6,018 nt of DNA from Spirochaetales bacterium (GTDB taxonomy: Bacteria; Spirochaetota; Spirochaetia; SZUA-6; DRHE01). This document shows positions 1 through 5,057 of the stretch, one piece after another. The notes below the pieces were generated by a model. It was not told the origin of the DNA, ran no database searches, and worked only from the letters and a program-made list of their open reading frames with translations. The stretch covers positions 1 to 6,018 of the forward strand of contig JAFGFV010000054.1 in assembly GCA_016930895.1 (NCBI GenBank), written 5' to 3'. The translations under genes and the position numbers were made by a program. Each line of letters opens with the position of its first letter. Position 1 is the stretch's first letter.

Positions 1-4
1 GTCT

Positions 5-10
5 CTCCTT
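5..10 (-). promoter_or_regulatory. Ribosome binding site of the next operon gene (outside the window)
   Basis: Read leftward, the strand downstream of the iolO stop carries AAGGAG followed by only four more bases before the window ends. A strong Shine-Dalgarno site 18 bases beyond a stop codon on the same strand suggests a third gene of the iolN-iolO operon starts within a few bases of the left edge. Its identity cannot be seen. No terminator-like hairpin with a T tract lies between the iolO stop and this site. Confidence 0.6.
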
Positions 11-28
11 GTCTCAGCGGCCCGGGAG

Positions 29-841
29 TCAGTCGAGGCCCAGCCCCCGCAGGTGCTCGATTCCCTTTCGGGCGGCCACGTCGGCGTCCGGTACGGCCAT
101 GAACTCCCCGGAAACGAATCCCGAGTATCCCGTGGAGAACAGCGTTTCCAGGATCCTGCGGAAATCCAGATGACCCGCTCCGGGGTACCAGCGGTTGGAA
201 TCGGCCACGTGAAAGTGAAAGATGCGTTCACCGCAGTCTTTGATGCTCTGCTCGATGGAGGGCTCCTCGATGTTCATGTGAAATGTATCGAGGAGCAGTC
301 CCAGGTTGTCCGCACCCACCCGGTCGATCAGCTCCAGGCTCTCCCTGGCCGTGTTGAGCAGCGGCGTCTCGTAGCGATTCAGAGGCTCGAAGGCGATGCG
401 CACTCCCTCTTTCCCGGCGATATCCACGCAGCTCTTGAAACCGGAGTACATCCACTCCCGGGCCTGGGCTTCGCTCACCCCGTCCTGGATGATGCCCCGC
501 ACCAGGCCGATAATGATGAGCGCTCCGGCCTTCCTGGCCAGGGGTACGTGGGAGGCGATCCTCTCCACCGCCCGCTTCCGCACCTCGGGATCGGGATCGG
601 TGAAGGACAGATGCTCCTCCCCCCAGGCCTGTCCCGTGCCGATGGCGGGGATCTTCAGGCCCGGCTTGGAGACGGCGGCGACCAGACCGTCCTGGTCGAT
701 CAGGCCGGGATCCCTCACCGCCGGTTCCACTCCGTCGTAGCCGTAGGAGGCCACCTTGGCGACATTCTGCGCGAAATCGCCCTTGTAAGCCACCGCCTGG
801 AACCTGGCGGCGTGGGTCGATAGAACGATAGACAGGTTCAT
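29..841 (-). CDS. iolO: IolO-like 5-keto-L-gluconate epimerase (sugar phosphate isomerase/epimerase family)
   Basis: This is a 270-residue cytoplasmic protein of the xylose isomerase-like TIM-barrel (AP endonuclease family 2) type. Seen: an N-terminal first strand MNLSIVLSTHAARF, an IGTGQAWG block at 67-74, and a probable metal site made of E152 (in FEPLNRYET), D185 (in LLDTFHMN), H211 (in FHFHVADSNRW) and E246 (in SGEF). These blocks closely resemble T. maritima TM0416 as I remember it, which converts 5-dehydro-L-gluconate to D-tagaturonate. The length is normal for the family, with no signal peptide. ATG at 841 is chosen over the adjacent TTG at 844 because a GGGGGAG ribosome site would abut the TTG. 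The gene starts 21 bases after the iolN stop, so the two are almost certainly cotranscribed. A related sugar epimerase such as a tagatose or allulose 3-epimerase is the alternative, but the neighbouring iolN, iolM and iolG make IolO the best call. Confidence 0.82.
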   Translation of the reverse strand: MNLSIVLSTHAARFQAVAYKGDFAQNVAKVASYGYDGVEPAVRDPGLIDQDGLVAAVSKPGLKIPAIGTGQAWGEEHLSFTDPDPEVRKRAVERIASHVPLARKAGALIIIGLVRGIIQDGVSEAQAREWMYSGFKSCVDIAGKEGVRIAFEPLNRYETPLLNTARESLELIDRVGADNLGLLLDTFHMNIEEPSIEQSIKDCGERIFHFHVADSNRWYPGAGHLDFRRILETLFSTGYSGFVSGEFMAVPDADVAARKGIEHLRGLGLD

Positions 842-862
842 CAACTCCCCCGGCCAGCGTCT

Positions 863-1966
863 TTAGATCTTGTGAAACGGTCCGATGTGAGGCAGCTCGT
901 ACACGGACTTCCAGCCCTTGCTGAAGGGTTCCCTCAGGAACGGTTCCAGCTCCCCGGGCGTGCGCAGGGTCACCTTTTCGACCGGGGGAACTTTCCCCGC
1001 GGGGAAGGCTTCCAGGATCTCATCGTGGAGCAGGGTCAGGTAACGCAGGATCGCGGCGATCGGGCGCTTGGCCTTCCGAGCCGTTGCCTTGGATGGAGCT
1101 CCGACCACCCCCTCGGGAGTGGCGGCCCGCTCGATGGCCATGTGCCCTTCCCCTTCGTCCCAGCGATGGGGCCGGCGATAGGGATCCACGGATTTGTCGA
1201 AATGGCCATCCGGCAGAAAGCTCTGGCCCTGGGCATCCTGGACCACCGACATGTCGACCATCTCCTTGAACATCAGCAGCGCCACAGCGGTCTCGCTCTC
1301 GTCCGCGTGGACGAAATCGGTCTCCAGGCTGTCCGCCCGACCCGCCGGGATGAAGAACTCCCGCACGGCCCGGTGCCAGTCCAGGACCTGGAAGATCCCC
1401 GGCAGCTGAAAGCGCTTCATGAACTCCTGGATGGCGGAGACCAGCATCCACAGATGACCGTGGTTGTTGATCAGGATGATCTTGCGGTAGCCGTCGTTCC
1501 AGAGGCCCAGCATGGTGTAGATCAGCATCTCCTCGACCACCTCTTTGGGAATGATCACCGTACCGGGCATGCCCATGTGGTGGTAGGGATGTCCTCCGTA
1601 GTTGAGGGGGGTGAAGGCCAGGTTGCACTCTCTGCCCTGCTTGGCCGTGTAGCGGCGCAGCCCCTCCAGGATCTGGGTCACCATGAACGTATCCAGCCCG
1701 GAATTCGCGTGCATGCCGTGGTTCTCCGTGCAGCCGATAGGCACGAACAGGATGTCGTTCTTCCGCCGCTTCTCGATGCATTTGGCCCGGGGGGTGTTCT
1801 GGATGTACGTGCCCGCTTTGCCCAGCTCCGAGGGAGAGGGAATCTCATAATCCGCCAGGATCTTGTCGATCTCCTGCTCCGAAGCATCCCAGACCTCCTT
1901 CTTCACTCTTCCCACCGAATTGTCCTCGAAGAAAATCAAGGGGTTGTCCGTGGTAAACCATTTCAT
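863..1966 (-). CDS. iolN: IolN-like 3-dehydro-scyllo-inosose hydrolase (creatininase family)
   Basis: This 367-residue protein has the creatininase fold, a metal-dependent amidohydrolase-like family. Seen: VPIGCTENHGMHANSGLDT at about 75-93, the family's metal-binding block with E81, H83 and D92 as likely ligands; LINNHGH at 165-171 with H169; and HADESET at 220-226. In the T. maritima inositol pathway the equivalent protein (TM0413) hydrolyses the diketo-inositol made by IolM to 5-dehydro-L-gluconate. The protein is much longer than an ordinary creatininase (about 240-270 residues), with some 70 residues before the first metal motif and a long C-terminal tail. ATG at 1966 is supported by GGAGG seven bases upstream. 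It is the first gene of the leftward iolN-iolO operon. Creatinine amidohydrolase itself is unlikely given the length, divergent motifs and inositol-type neighbours. The reaction is inferred from context and family, not proven. Confidence 0.82.
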   Translation of the reverse strand: MKWFTTDNPLIFFEDNSVGRVKKEVWDASEQEIDKILADYEIPSPSELGKAGTYIQNTPRAKCIEKRRKNDILFVPIGCTENHGMHANSGLDTFMVTQILEGLRRYTAKQGRECNLAFTPLNYGGHPYHHMGMPGTVIIPKEVVEEMLIYTMLGLWNDGYRKIILINNHGHLWMLVSAIQEFMKRFQLPGIFQVLDWHRAVREFFIPAGRADSLETDFVHADESETAVALLMFKEMVDMSVVQDAQGQSFLPDGHFDKSVDPYRRPHRWDEGEGHMAIERAATPEGVVGAPSKATARKAKRPIAAILRYLTLLHDEILEAFPAGKVPPVEKVTLRTPGELEPFLREPFSKGWKSVYELPHIGPFHKI

Positions 1967-2000
1967 AGTCTTTCCTCCAATCTGCTCTGCGTATTCCCGT

Positions 2001-2021
2001 AAATTAAATAGAGTTTAAAAT
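2001..2021 (-). promoter_or_regulatory. Putative operator, copy 1 of a 21-bp element shared with the iolM promoter
   Basis: On the leftward strand this AT-rich element matches the one at 3845-3865 in 16 of 21 positions without gaps, including an identical TTAAACTC core. It contains a 5-bp inverted repeat (TTAAA and TTTAA around five bases, 2004-2018). It sits just downstream of the proposed iolN -10 and overlaps the expected transcription start, a position where a bound protein would repress. The nearby XRE-cupin regulator is the natural candidate to bind it, but that is inference. Confidence 0.5.
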
Positions 2022-2050
2022 ACATTAGCATATGGATTAATCCATATCAA
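2022..2050 (-). promoter_or_regulatory. Candidate promoter of the iolN-iolO operon
   Basis: On the leftward strand a TTGATA -35 (2045-2050) and a TAATGT -10 (2022-2027) are spaced by 17 bases. The -10 is preceded by TGC, giving an extended -10 (TGnTAATGT), which would compensate for its weak hexamer. The predicted start near 2015 leaves a leader of roughly 50 bases to the iolN ATG, which has a GGAGG site at 1974-1978. Confidence 0.5.
2030..2047. promoter_or_regulatory. 18-bp perfect palindrome, candidate operator
   Basis: ATATGGATTAATCCATAT is identical to its own reverse complement over all 18 bases, with no spacer. It fills most of the spacer of the proposed iolN promoter and overlaps its -35 hexamer. 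It also lies upstream of the rightward regulator gene, so a dimeric repressor bound here could control iolN and possibly its own gene. No second copy was found in the 3821-3973 control region or in the 5841-5938 gap. Confidence 0.6.
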
Positions 2051-2080
2051 TATTATTTTCCACAAAAAATTGATTTTCCG

Positions 2081-2109
2081 TTGATTTTTGCGAGGTTTTC
2101 CATCAATAT
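2081..2109 (+). promoter_or_regulatory. Weak candidate promoter of the regulator gene
   Basis: TTGATT (2081-2086) and CAATAT (2104-2109) are spaced by 17 bases in an AT-rich stretch. The -10 matches consensus at only three positions. The octamer TTGATTTT occurs twice, at 2070-2077 and 2081-2088, 11 bases apart, so the same face of the helix is repeated; this may be a binding site rather than, or as well as, a -35. The stretch from about 2050 to 2110 also repeats TTTTCC three times. Confidence 0.25.
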
Positions 2110-2179
2110 TGGGGTGGGAAGCGGATGCACCATGAGCGCTGCCCGAAGGGCCGCGGAAACGAACAGAGGAGCGACACGA

Positions 2180-2722
2180 ATGGAGCTGGGCACAACGATT
2201 CGCAGGATACGAAAGGAGAAACTCCTTACGTTGAAGGACGTGGCCCACATGGCCAACCTGACCGAAAGCCTGCTCTCGCAGATCGAAAACAACAAGGCTC
2301 AGCCGTCGATTTCCTCCCTGATGGCCATTTCCAAGGCTCTCAACACTCCGATTGCCTATTTCTTCGAACAGGACGAGGAACAGGTCCATTCACCGGTGAT
2401 GCGCTCCAGTGAACGGCCCGTGGTCCACACGAAGAGCGGAATCACCTACTTCCTTCTGTCCCACGATGTCGGAGAAACACAGATCGAGATGCTGCACGCC
2501 GAGTACGAAAAGGATTCGAGCACCGAGGTTATGCACACTCACACGGGCTACGAATGCGGAATCGTGCTGCAGGGAAAGCTCGAGGTCCGCCTGGACGAGG
2601 ATCGCTACATACTGAACCCGGGGGACAGCATCACCATCCCGTCCTCCCACCCCCACGACGTAATAAACGTCTACGACGGAGTGTCGACCGCAATCTGGGT
2701 CAACAATCCACCGACCTTTTGA
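2180..2722 (+). CDS. XRE-family regulator with C-terminal cupin domain, probable local inositol regulator
   Basis: This 180-residue cytoplasmic transcription factor has two domains. Residues about 5-62 form an XRE/Cro helix-turn-helix (IRRIRKEKLLTLKDVAHMANLTESLLSQIENNKAQPSISSL read in two pieces around residue 25), ending in the usual IAYFF linker start. Residues about 100-175 form a cupin: motif 1 has H119, H121, E125 and G132 in the classic spacing, and motif 2 has G148, P154, H159 and N163, with Ser replacing the usual Gly at 156. All four likely metal ligands (H119, H121, E125, H159) are present, so the domain may bind a metal and a small effector. ATG at 2180 is chosen because AGAGGAG lies eight bases upstream and the protein then starts like other family members; in-frame ATGs at 2132 and 2081 would add unrelated residues. 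It lies between the two leftward inositol transcription units and faces away from iolN, so local control is likely. Effector and target sites are inferred. Confidence 0.85.
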   Translation: MELGTTIRRIRKEKLLTLKDVAHMANLTESLLSQIENNKAQPSISSLMAISKALNTPIAYFFEQDEEQVHSPVMRSSERPVVHTKSGITYFLLSHDVGETQIEMLHAEYEKDSSTEVMHTHTGYECGIVLQGKLEVRLDEDRYILNPGDSITIPSSHPHDVINVYDGVSTAIWVNNPPTF

Positions 2723-2734
2723 GTAAATCTGCGG

Positions 2735-2755
2735 GGCCGGCCCGCGGGGCCGGCC
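2735..2755. terminator. GC-only hairpin between convergent genes, possible bidirectional terminator
   Basis: Nine uninterrupted G-C pairs (2735-2743 with 2747-2755) enclose a GCG loop in the 42-base gap between the regulator stop (2722) and the iolM stop (2765). Position and stability suit a transcription barrier for both converging genes. Neither side is followed by a clear T tract, so it is not a textbook intrinsic terminator. Each arm contains GGCCGGCC, itself palindromic, so the arms can also fold alone. Confidence 0.5.
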
Positions 2756-2764
2756 GGCGGGCGC

Positions 2765-3820
2765 TCAGAAGTTGAGCATCACCTTGAGCGCCTCTTCCTT
2801 GTTGTGGACGGCAACGTCGAAGGCCTTGTGCAGATCCGAGAACGGGAAGCGGTGCGTGTTCAGGGCGGCGAAATCGAACCTGTCCCGGATCGCGCTCATG
2901 AAGCGAATCGTCCTCTGGCTGAAATTCTTCGTACCCCCGGAGCCGGTGATGCTCAGGGTCTTCCAGATCGTCTTGCCGATTTCCACGGGAACCTTGCGCC
3001 CGATCGAATGCCCTATCAGGCGGACGCGGGCGCTGTGAGCGGCGACGTCGAACAGGGAGGCGATTGCCCTGTCGTTGCCCGAGGCCTCGACGCAGACGCT
3101 GGCACCTTCGCCCCCTGTGAGGTCCATGACGCGCTCCACCAGGTCTGCCCTGGTCGGATCCACAGCCTCGTCGGCCCCGTACTTCAGAGACCGTTTCCTC
3201 CGGCTCTCTATGGGGTCCGCCATGATGACCCGGGCTCCCGAGGTCTTGGCCACCATGGTCGCAGAAAGCCCCACCGGTCCGGCTCCGAAGATCAGCGCCC
3301 GGTCTGAAGCATCGATGAAGCCGTTGTTCCCCCAGATCCCGAAATAACCGATGGAGAAGGTTTCCACCCAGGCGGCATCCTCGAAGGTCCAGTCAGCCGG
3401 CACGGCGTGCACGTACTGCTCCTCCACCACCATGTACTCCCCCATGCCGCCGGGGGAATCCGGCCGAAAACCGATCTCTCTCATGTTCAGGCAGGCGGAG
3501 GGCATGAGCCCGTCCTTGCAGTTTCTGCAGACCCCGCAGGCCATCACGCAGTCACCGGCTACCTTGTCCCCCACCTTCAGCTCCCCCTTCACCCCGGAGC
3601 CGAGCTCCACGATCTGGCCCCCCCACTCGTGGCCGGGGGTGTACGGACCGATGTCGTAGCGCCCTTCGGCGGATCTCCCTTCGAAACACTCCACGTCGGA
3701 ACCGCAGATCCCGCAGGCGCCAGTCTTGATCAGGACCTGGTTTGGCTTCAGCCTTGGGACCTCCACCTCCTCCACGCGCAGATCGTGAGCTCCGTGCATA
3801 AAGGCAATCTTGGCTTTCAT
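2765..3820 (-). CDS. iolM: IolM-like scyllo-inosose 3-dehydrogenase (zinc-dependent MDR family)
   Basis: This 351-residue protein is a zinc-dependent medium-chain dehydrogenase (alcohol/sorbitol dehydrogenase type). Seen: catalytic zinc residues C39 (GICGSD), H64 and E65 (PGHEWGG), with E152 as a possible extra ligand; a structural zinc lobe with C95, C98, C101 and C110, whose last gap is eight residues rather than the usual seven; and a Rossmann motif GAGPVG at 178-183, with D201 ending the second strand, which favours NAD over NADP. In T. maritima TM0412 oxidises the IolG product to a diketo-inositol, and the neighbours here support that role. ATG at 3820 gives the normal MKAKIAF start; its ribosome site GGAGG is 12 bases away, rather far, while an in-frame GTG at 3832 directly abuts GGAGG and is less likely. 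It is a single leftward unit divergent from iolG. Sorbitol, threonine or another polyol dehydrogenase is the alternative. Confidence 0.78.
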   Translation of the reverse strand: MKAKIAFMHGAHDLRVEEVEVPRLKPNQVLIKTGACGICGSDVECFEGRSAEGRYDIGPYTPGHEWGGQIVELGSGVKGELKVGDKVAGDCVMACGVCRNCKDGLMPSACLNMREIGFRPDSPGGMGEYMVVEEQYVHAVPADWTFEDAAWVETFSIGYFGIWGNNGFIDASDRALIFGAGPVGLSATMVAKTSGARVIMADPIESRRKRSLKYGADEAVDPTRADLVERVMDLTGGEGASVCVEASGNDRAIASLFDVAAHSARVRLIGHSIGRKVPVEIGKTIWKTLSITGSGGTKNFSQRTIRFMSAIRDRFDFAALNTHRFPFSDLHKAFDVAVHNKEEALKVMLNF

Positions 3821-3844
3821 CTCGGTGTACACCCTCCGTCACTG

Positions 3845-3865
3845 AATATTAATTGAGTTTAATAT
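3845..3865 (-). promoter_or_regulatory. Putative operator, copy 2 of the shared 21-bp element, with 7-bp inverted repeat
   Basis: ATATTAA and TTAATAT form a perfect 7-bp inverted repeat around six bases at 3846-3865. On the leftward strand the element matches the copy at 2001-2021 at 16 of 21 positions, in the same orientation relative to the gene it precedes. It covers the proposed iolM -10 and lies upstream of the iolG promoter, so one bound protein could affect both divergent units. Confidence 0.55.
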
Positions 3866-3885
3866 CTGGTACGTCCAATTGTCAA
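3858..3885 (-). promoter_or_regulatory. Candidate promoter of iolM
   Basis: On the leftward strand a consensus TTGACA -35 (3880-3885) is followed after 16 bases by ATTAAA (3858-3863); TATTAA, one base nearer, is an alternative -10. The predicted start near 3851 would leave a leader of about 30 bases. The -10 is inside the putative operator, which fits repression by occlusion. Confidence 0.5.
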
Positions 3886-3900
3886 TAAAGCTTAATAATC

Positions 3901-3929
3901 TTGACAGCAACCTGGAATGGCTTTACTCT
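3901..3929 (+). promoter_or_regulatory. Candidate promoter of the iolG operon
   Basis: A consensus TTGACA (3901-3906) is followed after 17 bases by TACTCT (3924-3929), which matches the -10 consensus at only three positions. The predicted start near 3936 lies downstream of the in-frame ATG at 3917 and upstream of the ribosome site at 3958, supporting the TTG start at 3974. An AT-rich stretch with TAATAAT just upstream (3893-3899) could act as an UP-like element or an alternative -10. Confidence 0.4.
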
Positions 3930-3957
3930 GGAATCCCGGCATCGAGCCTCGCTTCCC

Positions 3958-3965
3958 AAAGGAGG
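3958..3965 (+). promoter_or_regulatory. Strong ribosome binding site that fixes the TTG start of iolG
   Basis: AAAGGAGG is a near-perfect Shine-Dalgarno sequence lying eight bases before TTG at 3974. The in-frame ATG at 3917 has no comparable site upstream, and the GTG at 3969 is out of frame, so this site decides the start. Confidence 0.85.
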
Positions 3966-3973
3966 ACAGTGAA

Positions 3974-4993
3974 TTGGACAAGGTCAAAATCGGCATCATC
4001 GGGCTGGGACGCCTGGGACGAAAGCACGCCGAAAACATCCATTTCAAGATCCAGAATGCCGAGCTGAGGGCCATCTGCAGCCTCGTCGATGAGGAGCTGG
4101 AGGCGGTTGGCGCGGAAACTGGTGCCAAGTACCGCACGAAGGATTTCATGGAGGTCATCGAAAACGAGGATCTCGATGCCGTAGTGATCGCCTCCTACTC
4201 CCAGGAGCACTGCCGGATGCTCTGCGCCGCGGCCAGGGCGGGAAGGAAAAAAGTCTACGTCGAGAAGCCCCTGGGTATGACTCTAGATGAGATCGAACGC
4301 ATCAGGGCCGCAGTGCTGGCAAATGGGGGGATGCTCCTGCAGGTGGGATACAACCGCCGCTTTGACCGGTCCGTGCAGGCGGCCAAGAAGAAGATCGATG
4401 ACGGGTTCATCGGCAAACCGATCCAGGTGCGGATGATCAACCGGGATCCCGCGACCATGGCCGAGTTCATCATCAAATTCAGCCCTACCAGCGGCGGCCT
4501 GGTCATGGACATGTTGACCCATGACTACGACTGCGCCCGCTGGTTCGTGGGCGCGGAGGCCAGGAGCGTCTACGGCCTGGGAGACGCCTATGTATACGAG
4601 GGCTTGAGGGCGGTCGACGACATCGACAACTGCAACATCCTCGTGGAGTTCGAAAACGGCGTGATCGGCCAGTTCGAGACCAGCCGCAACTGCTCCTACG
4701 GCTACCACGTGGAAACCGAGGTCTACGGCAGCGGCGGGTGCATCCGCATCGGCTCCGTACCCGTGAAGGACCGGGTCACCTACATGAACGCCAGCGGAGT
4801 CTGCAACCAGTGCGTGGAGTGGTTCTTCGAGTACTGGGAGCCGACCTTTTGTGCGGAGATGCAGCATTTCGTGGACTGCGTGAGAGAGAACAGTGAGCCG
4901 CTGGTCGGCCTGGAGGACGGCTACAGGGCCGTGCAGTGGGCCTGTGCAGCCACCGAGGCTGTGCGGGAGCGGAAGGTCGTTGCCGTCGGATAG
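3974..4993 (+). CDS. iolG: IolG-like inositol 2-dehydrogenase (Gfo/Idh/MocA family)
   Basis: This 339-residue cytoplasmic oxidoreductase would oxidise myo-inositol to scyllo-inosose, the first step of the pathway. Seen: an N-terminal Rossmann motif GLGRLG at 10-15 followed by KHAENI; the family VEKP motif with K98; RRFDR at 128-132; and the catalytic D-x3-H pair D179 and H183 in MDMLTHDYDCARW, matching the Lys/Asp/His set of Bacillus IolG. The NCSYGYHVETEVYG stretch resembles NCKYGYDIQCEIVG of Bacillus IolG as I remember it. Translation is taken from TTG at 3974 because of AAAGGAGG upstream; ATG at 3917 would add 19 unconserved residues. At the end of the second strand Ser36 stands where many members have the Asp that selects NAD. 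It leads a rightward operon with the SDR gene 64 bases on. Other inositol stereoisomers or related polyols are possible substrates. Confidence 0.82.
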   Translation: MDKVKIGIIGLGRLGRKHAENIHFKIQNAELRAICSLVDEELEAVGAETGAKYRTKDFMEVIENEDLDAVVIASYSQEHCRMLCAAARAGRKKVYVEKPLGMTLDEIERIRAAVLANGGMLLQVGYNRRFDRSVQAAKKKIDDGFIGKPIQVRMINRDPATMAEFIIKFSPTSGGLVMDMLTHDYDCARWFVGAEARSVYGLGDAYVYEGLRAVDDIDNCNILVEFENGVIGQFETSRNCSYGYHVETEVYGSGGCIRIGSVPVKDRVTYMNASGVCNQCVEWFFEYWEPTFCAEMQHFVDCVRENSEPLVGLEDGYRAVQWACAATEAVRERKVVAVG

Positions 4994-5002
4994 ACCCGGC
5001 AC

Positions 5003-5028
5003 CTGCTCGCCGCCGGAACGCCGAGCAG
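5003..5028 (+). other. Intercistronic stem-loop between iolG and the SDR gene
   Basis: CTGCTCG and CGAGCAG form a perfect 7-bp stem around a 12-base loop in the 64-base gap between the iolG stop and the SDR start. No T tract follows; instead a purine-rich run containing the SDR ribosome site begins within a few bases. It may tune mRNA decay or reduce downstream expression, but could also be chance in GC-rich sequence. Confidence 0.35.
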
Positions 5029-5057
5029 ATCTGATTAGGAAGGGGAAGGAGAATCCC

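Noticed and set aside
53..823. 256-codon open frame opposite iolO
   Set aside because: It lies wholly antisense to the epimerase gene, lacks a convincing ribosome site and has no recognisable domain.
872..2002. 376-codon open frame opposite iolN
   Set aside because: It is antisense to a gene with clear creatininase motifs. Its translation is rich in His, Gly, Arg and Asp with no recognisable domain, typical of a shadow frame in GC-biased DNA.
2081..2179. Upstream starts for the regulator at 2081 and 2132
   Set aside because: They lack good ribosome sites and add residues not expected before the XRE domain; 2081 also overlaps the likely promoter. ATG at 2180 has AGAGGAG at a good distance.
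1967..2179. Riboswitch or small RNA in the iolN-regulator gap
   Set aside because: The AT-rich palindromes are explained better as protein-binding DNA sites. I see no conserved riboswitch core or a terminator that would end a small RNA.
4283..5002. 239-codon open frame opposite iolG
   Set aside because: It is antisense to a gene with intact Gfo/Idh catalytic motifs and has low-complexity Ala/His/Val-rich composition.
4893..5057. N-terminal extension of the SDR gene into iolG
   Set aside because: The frame is open, but the residues are basic and do not resemble any SDR. GTG at 5058 has AAGGAG six bases upstream and the normal SDR N-terminus.
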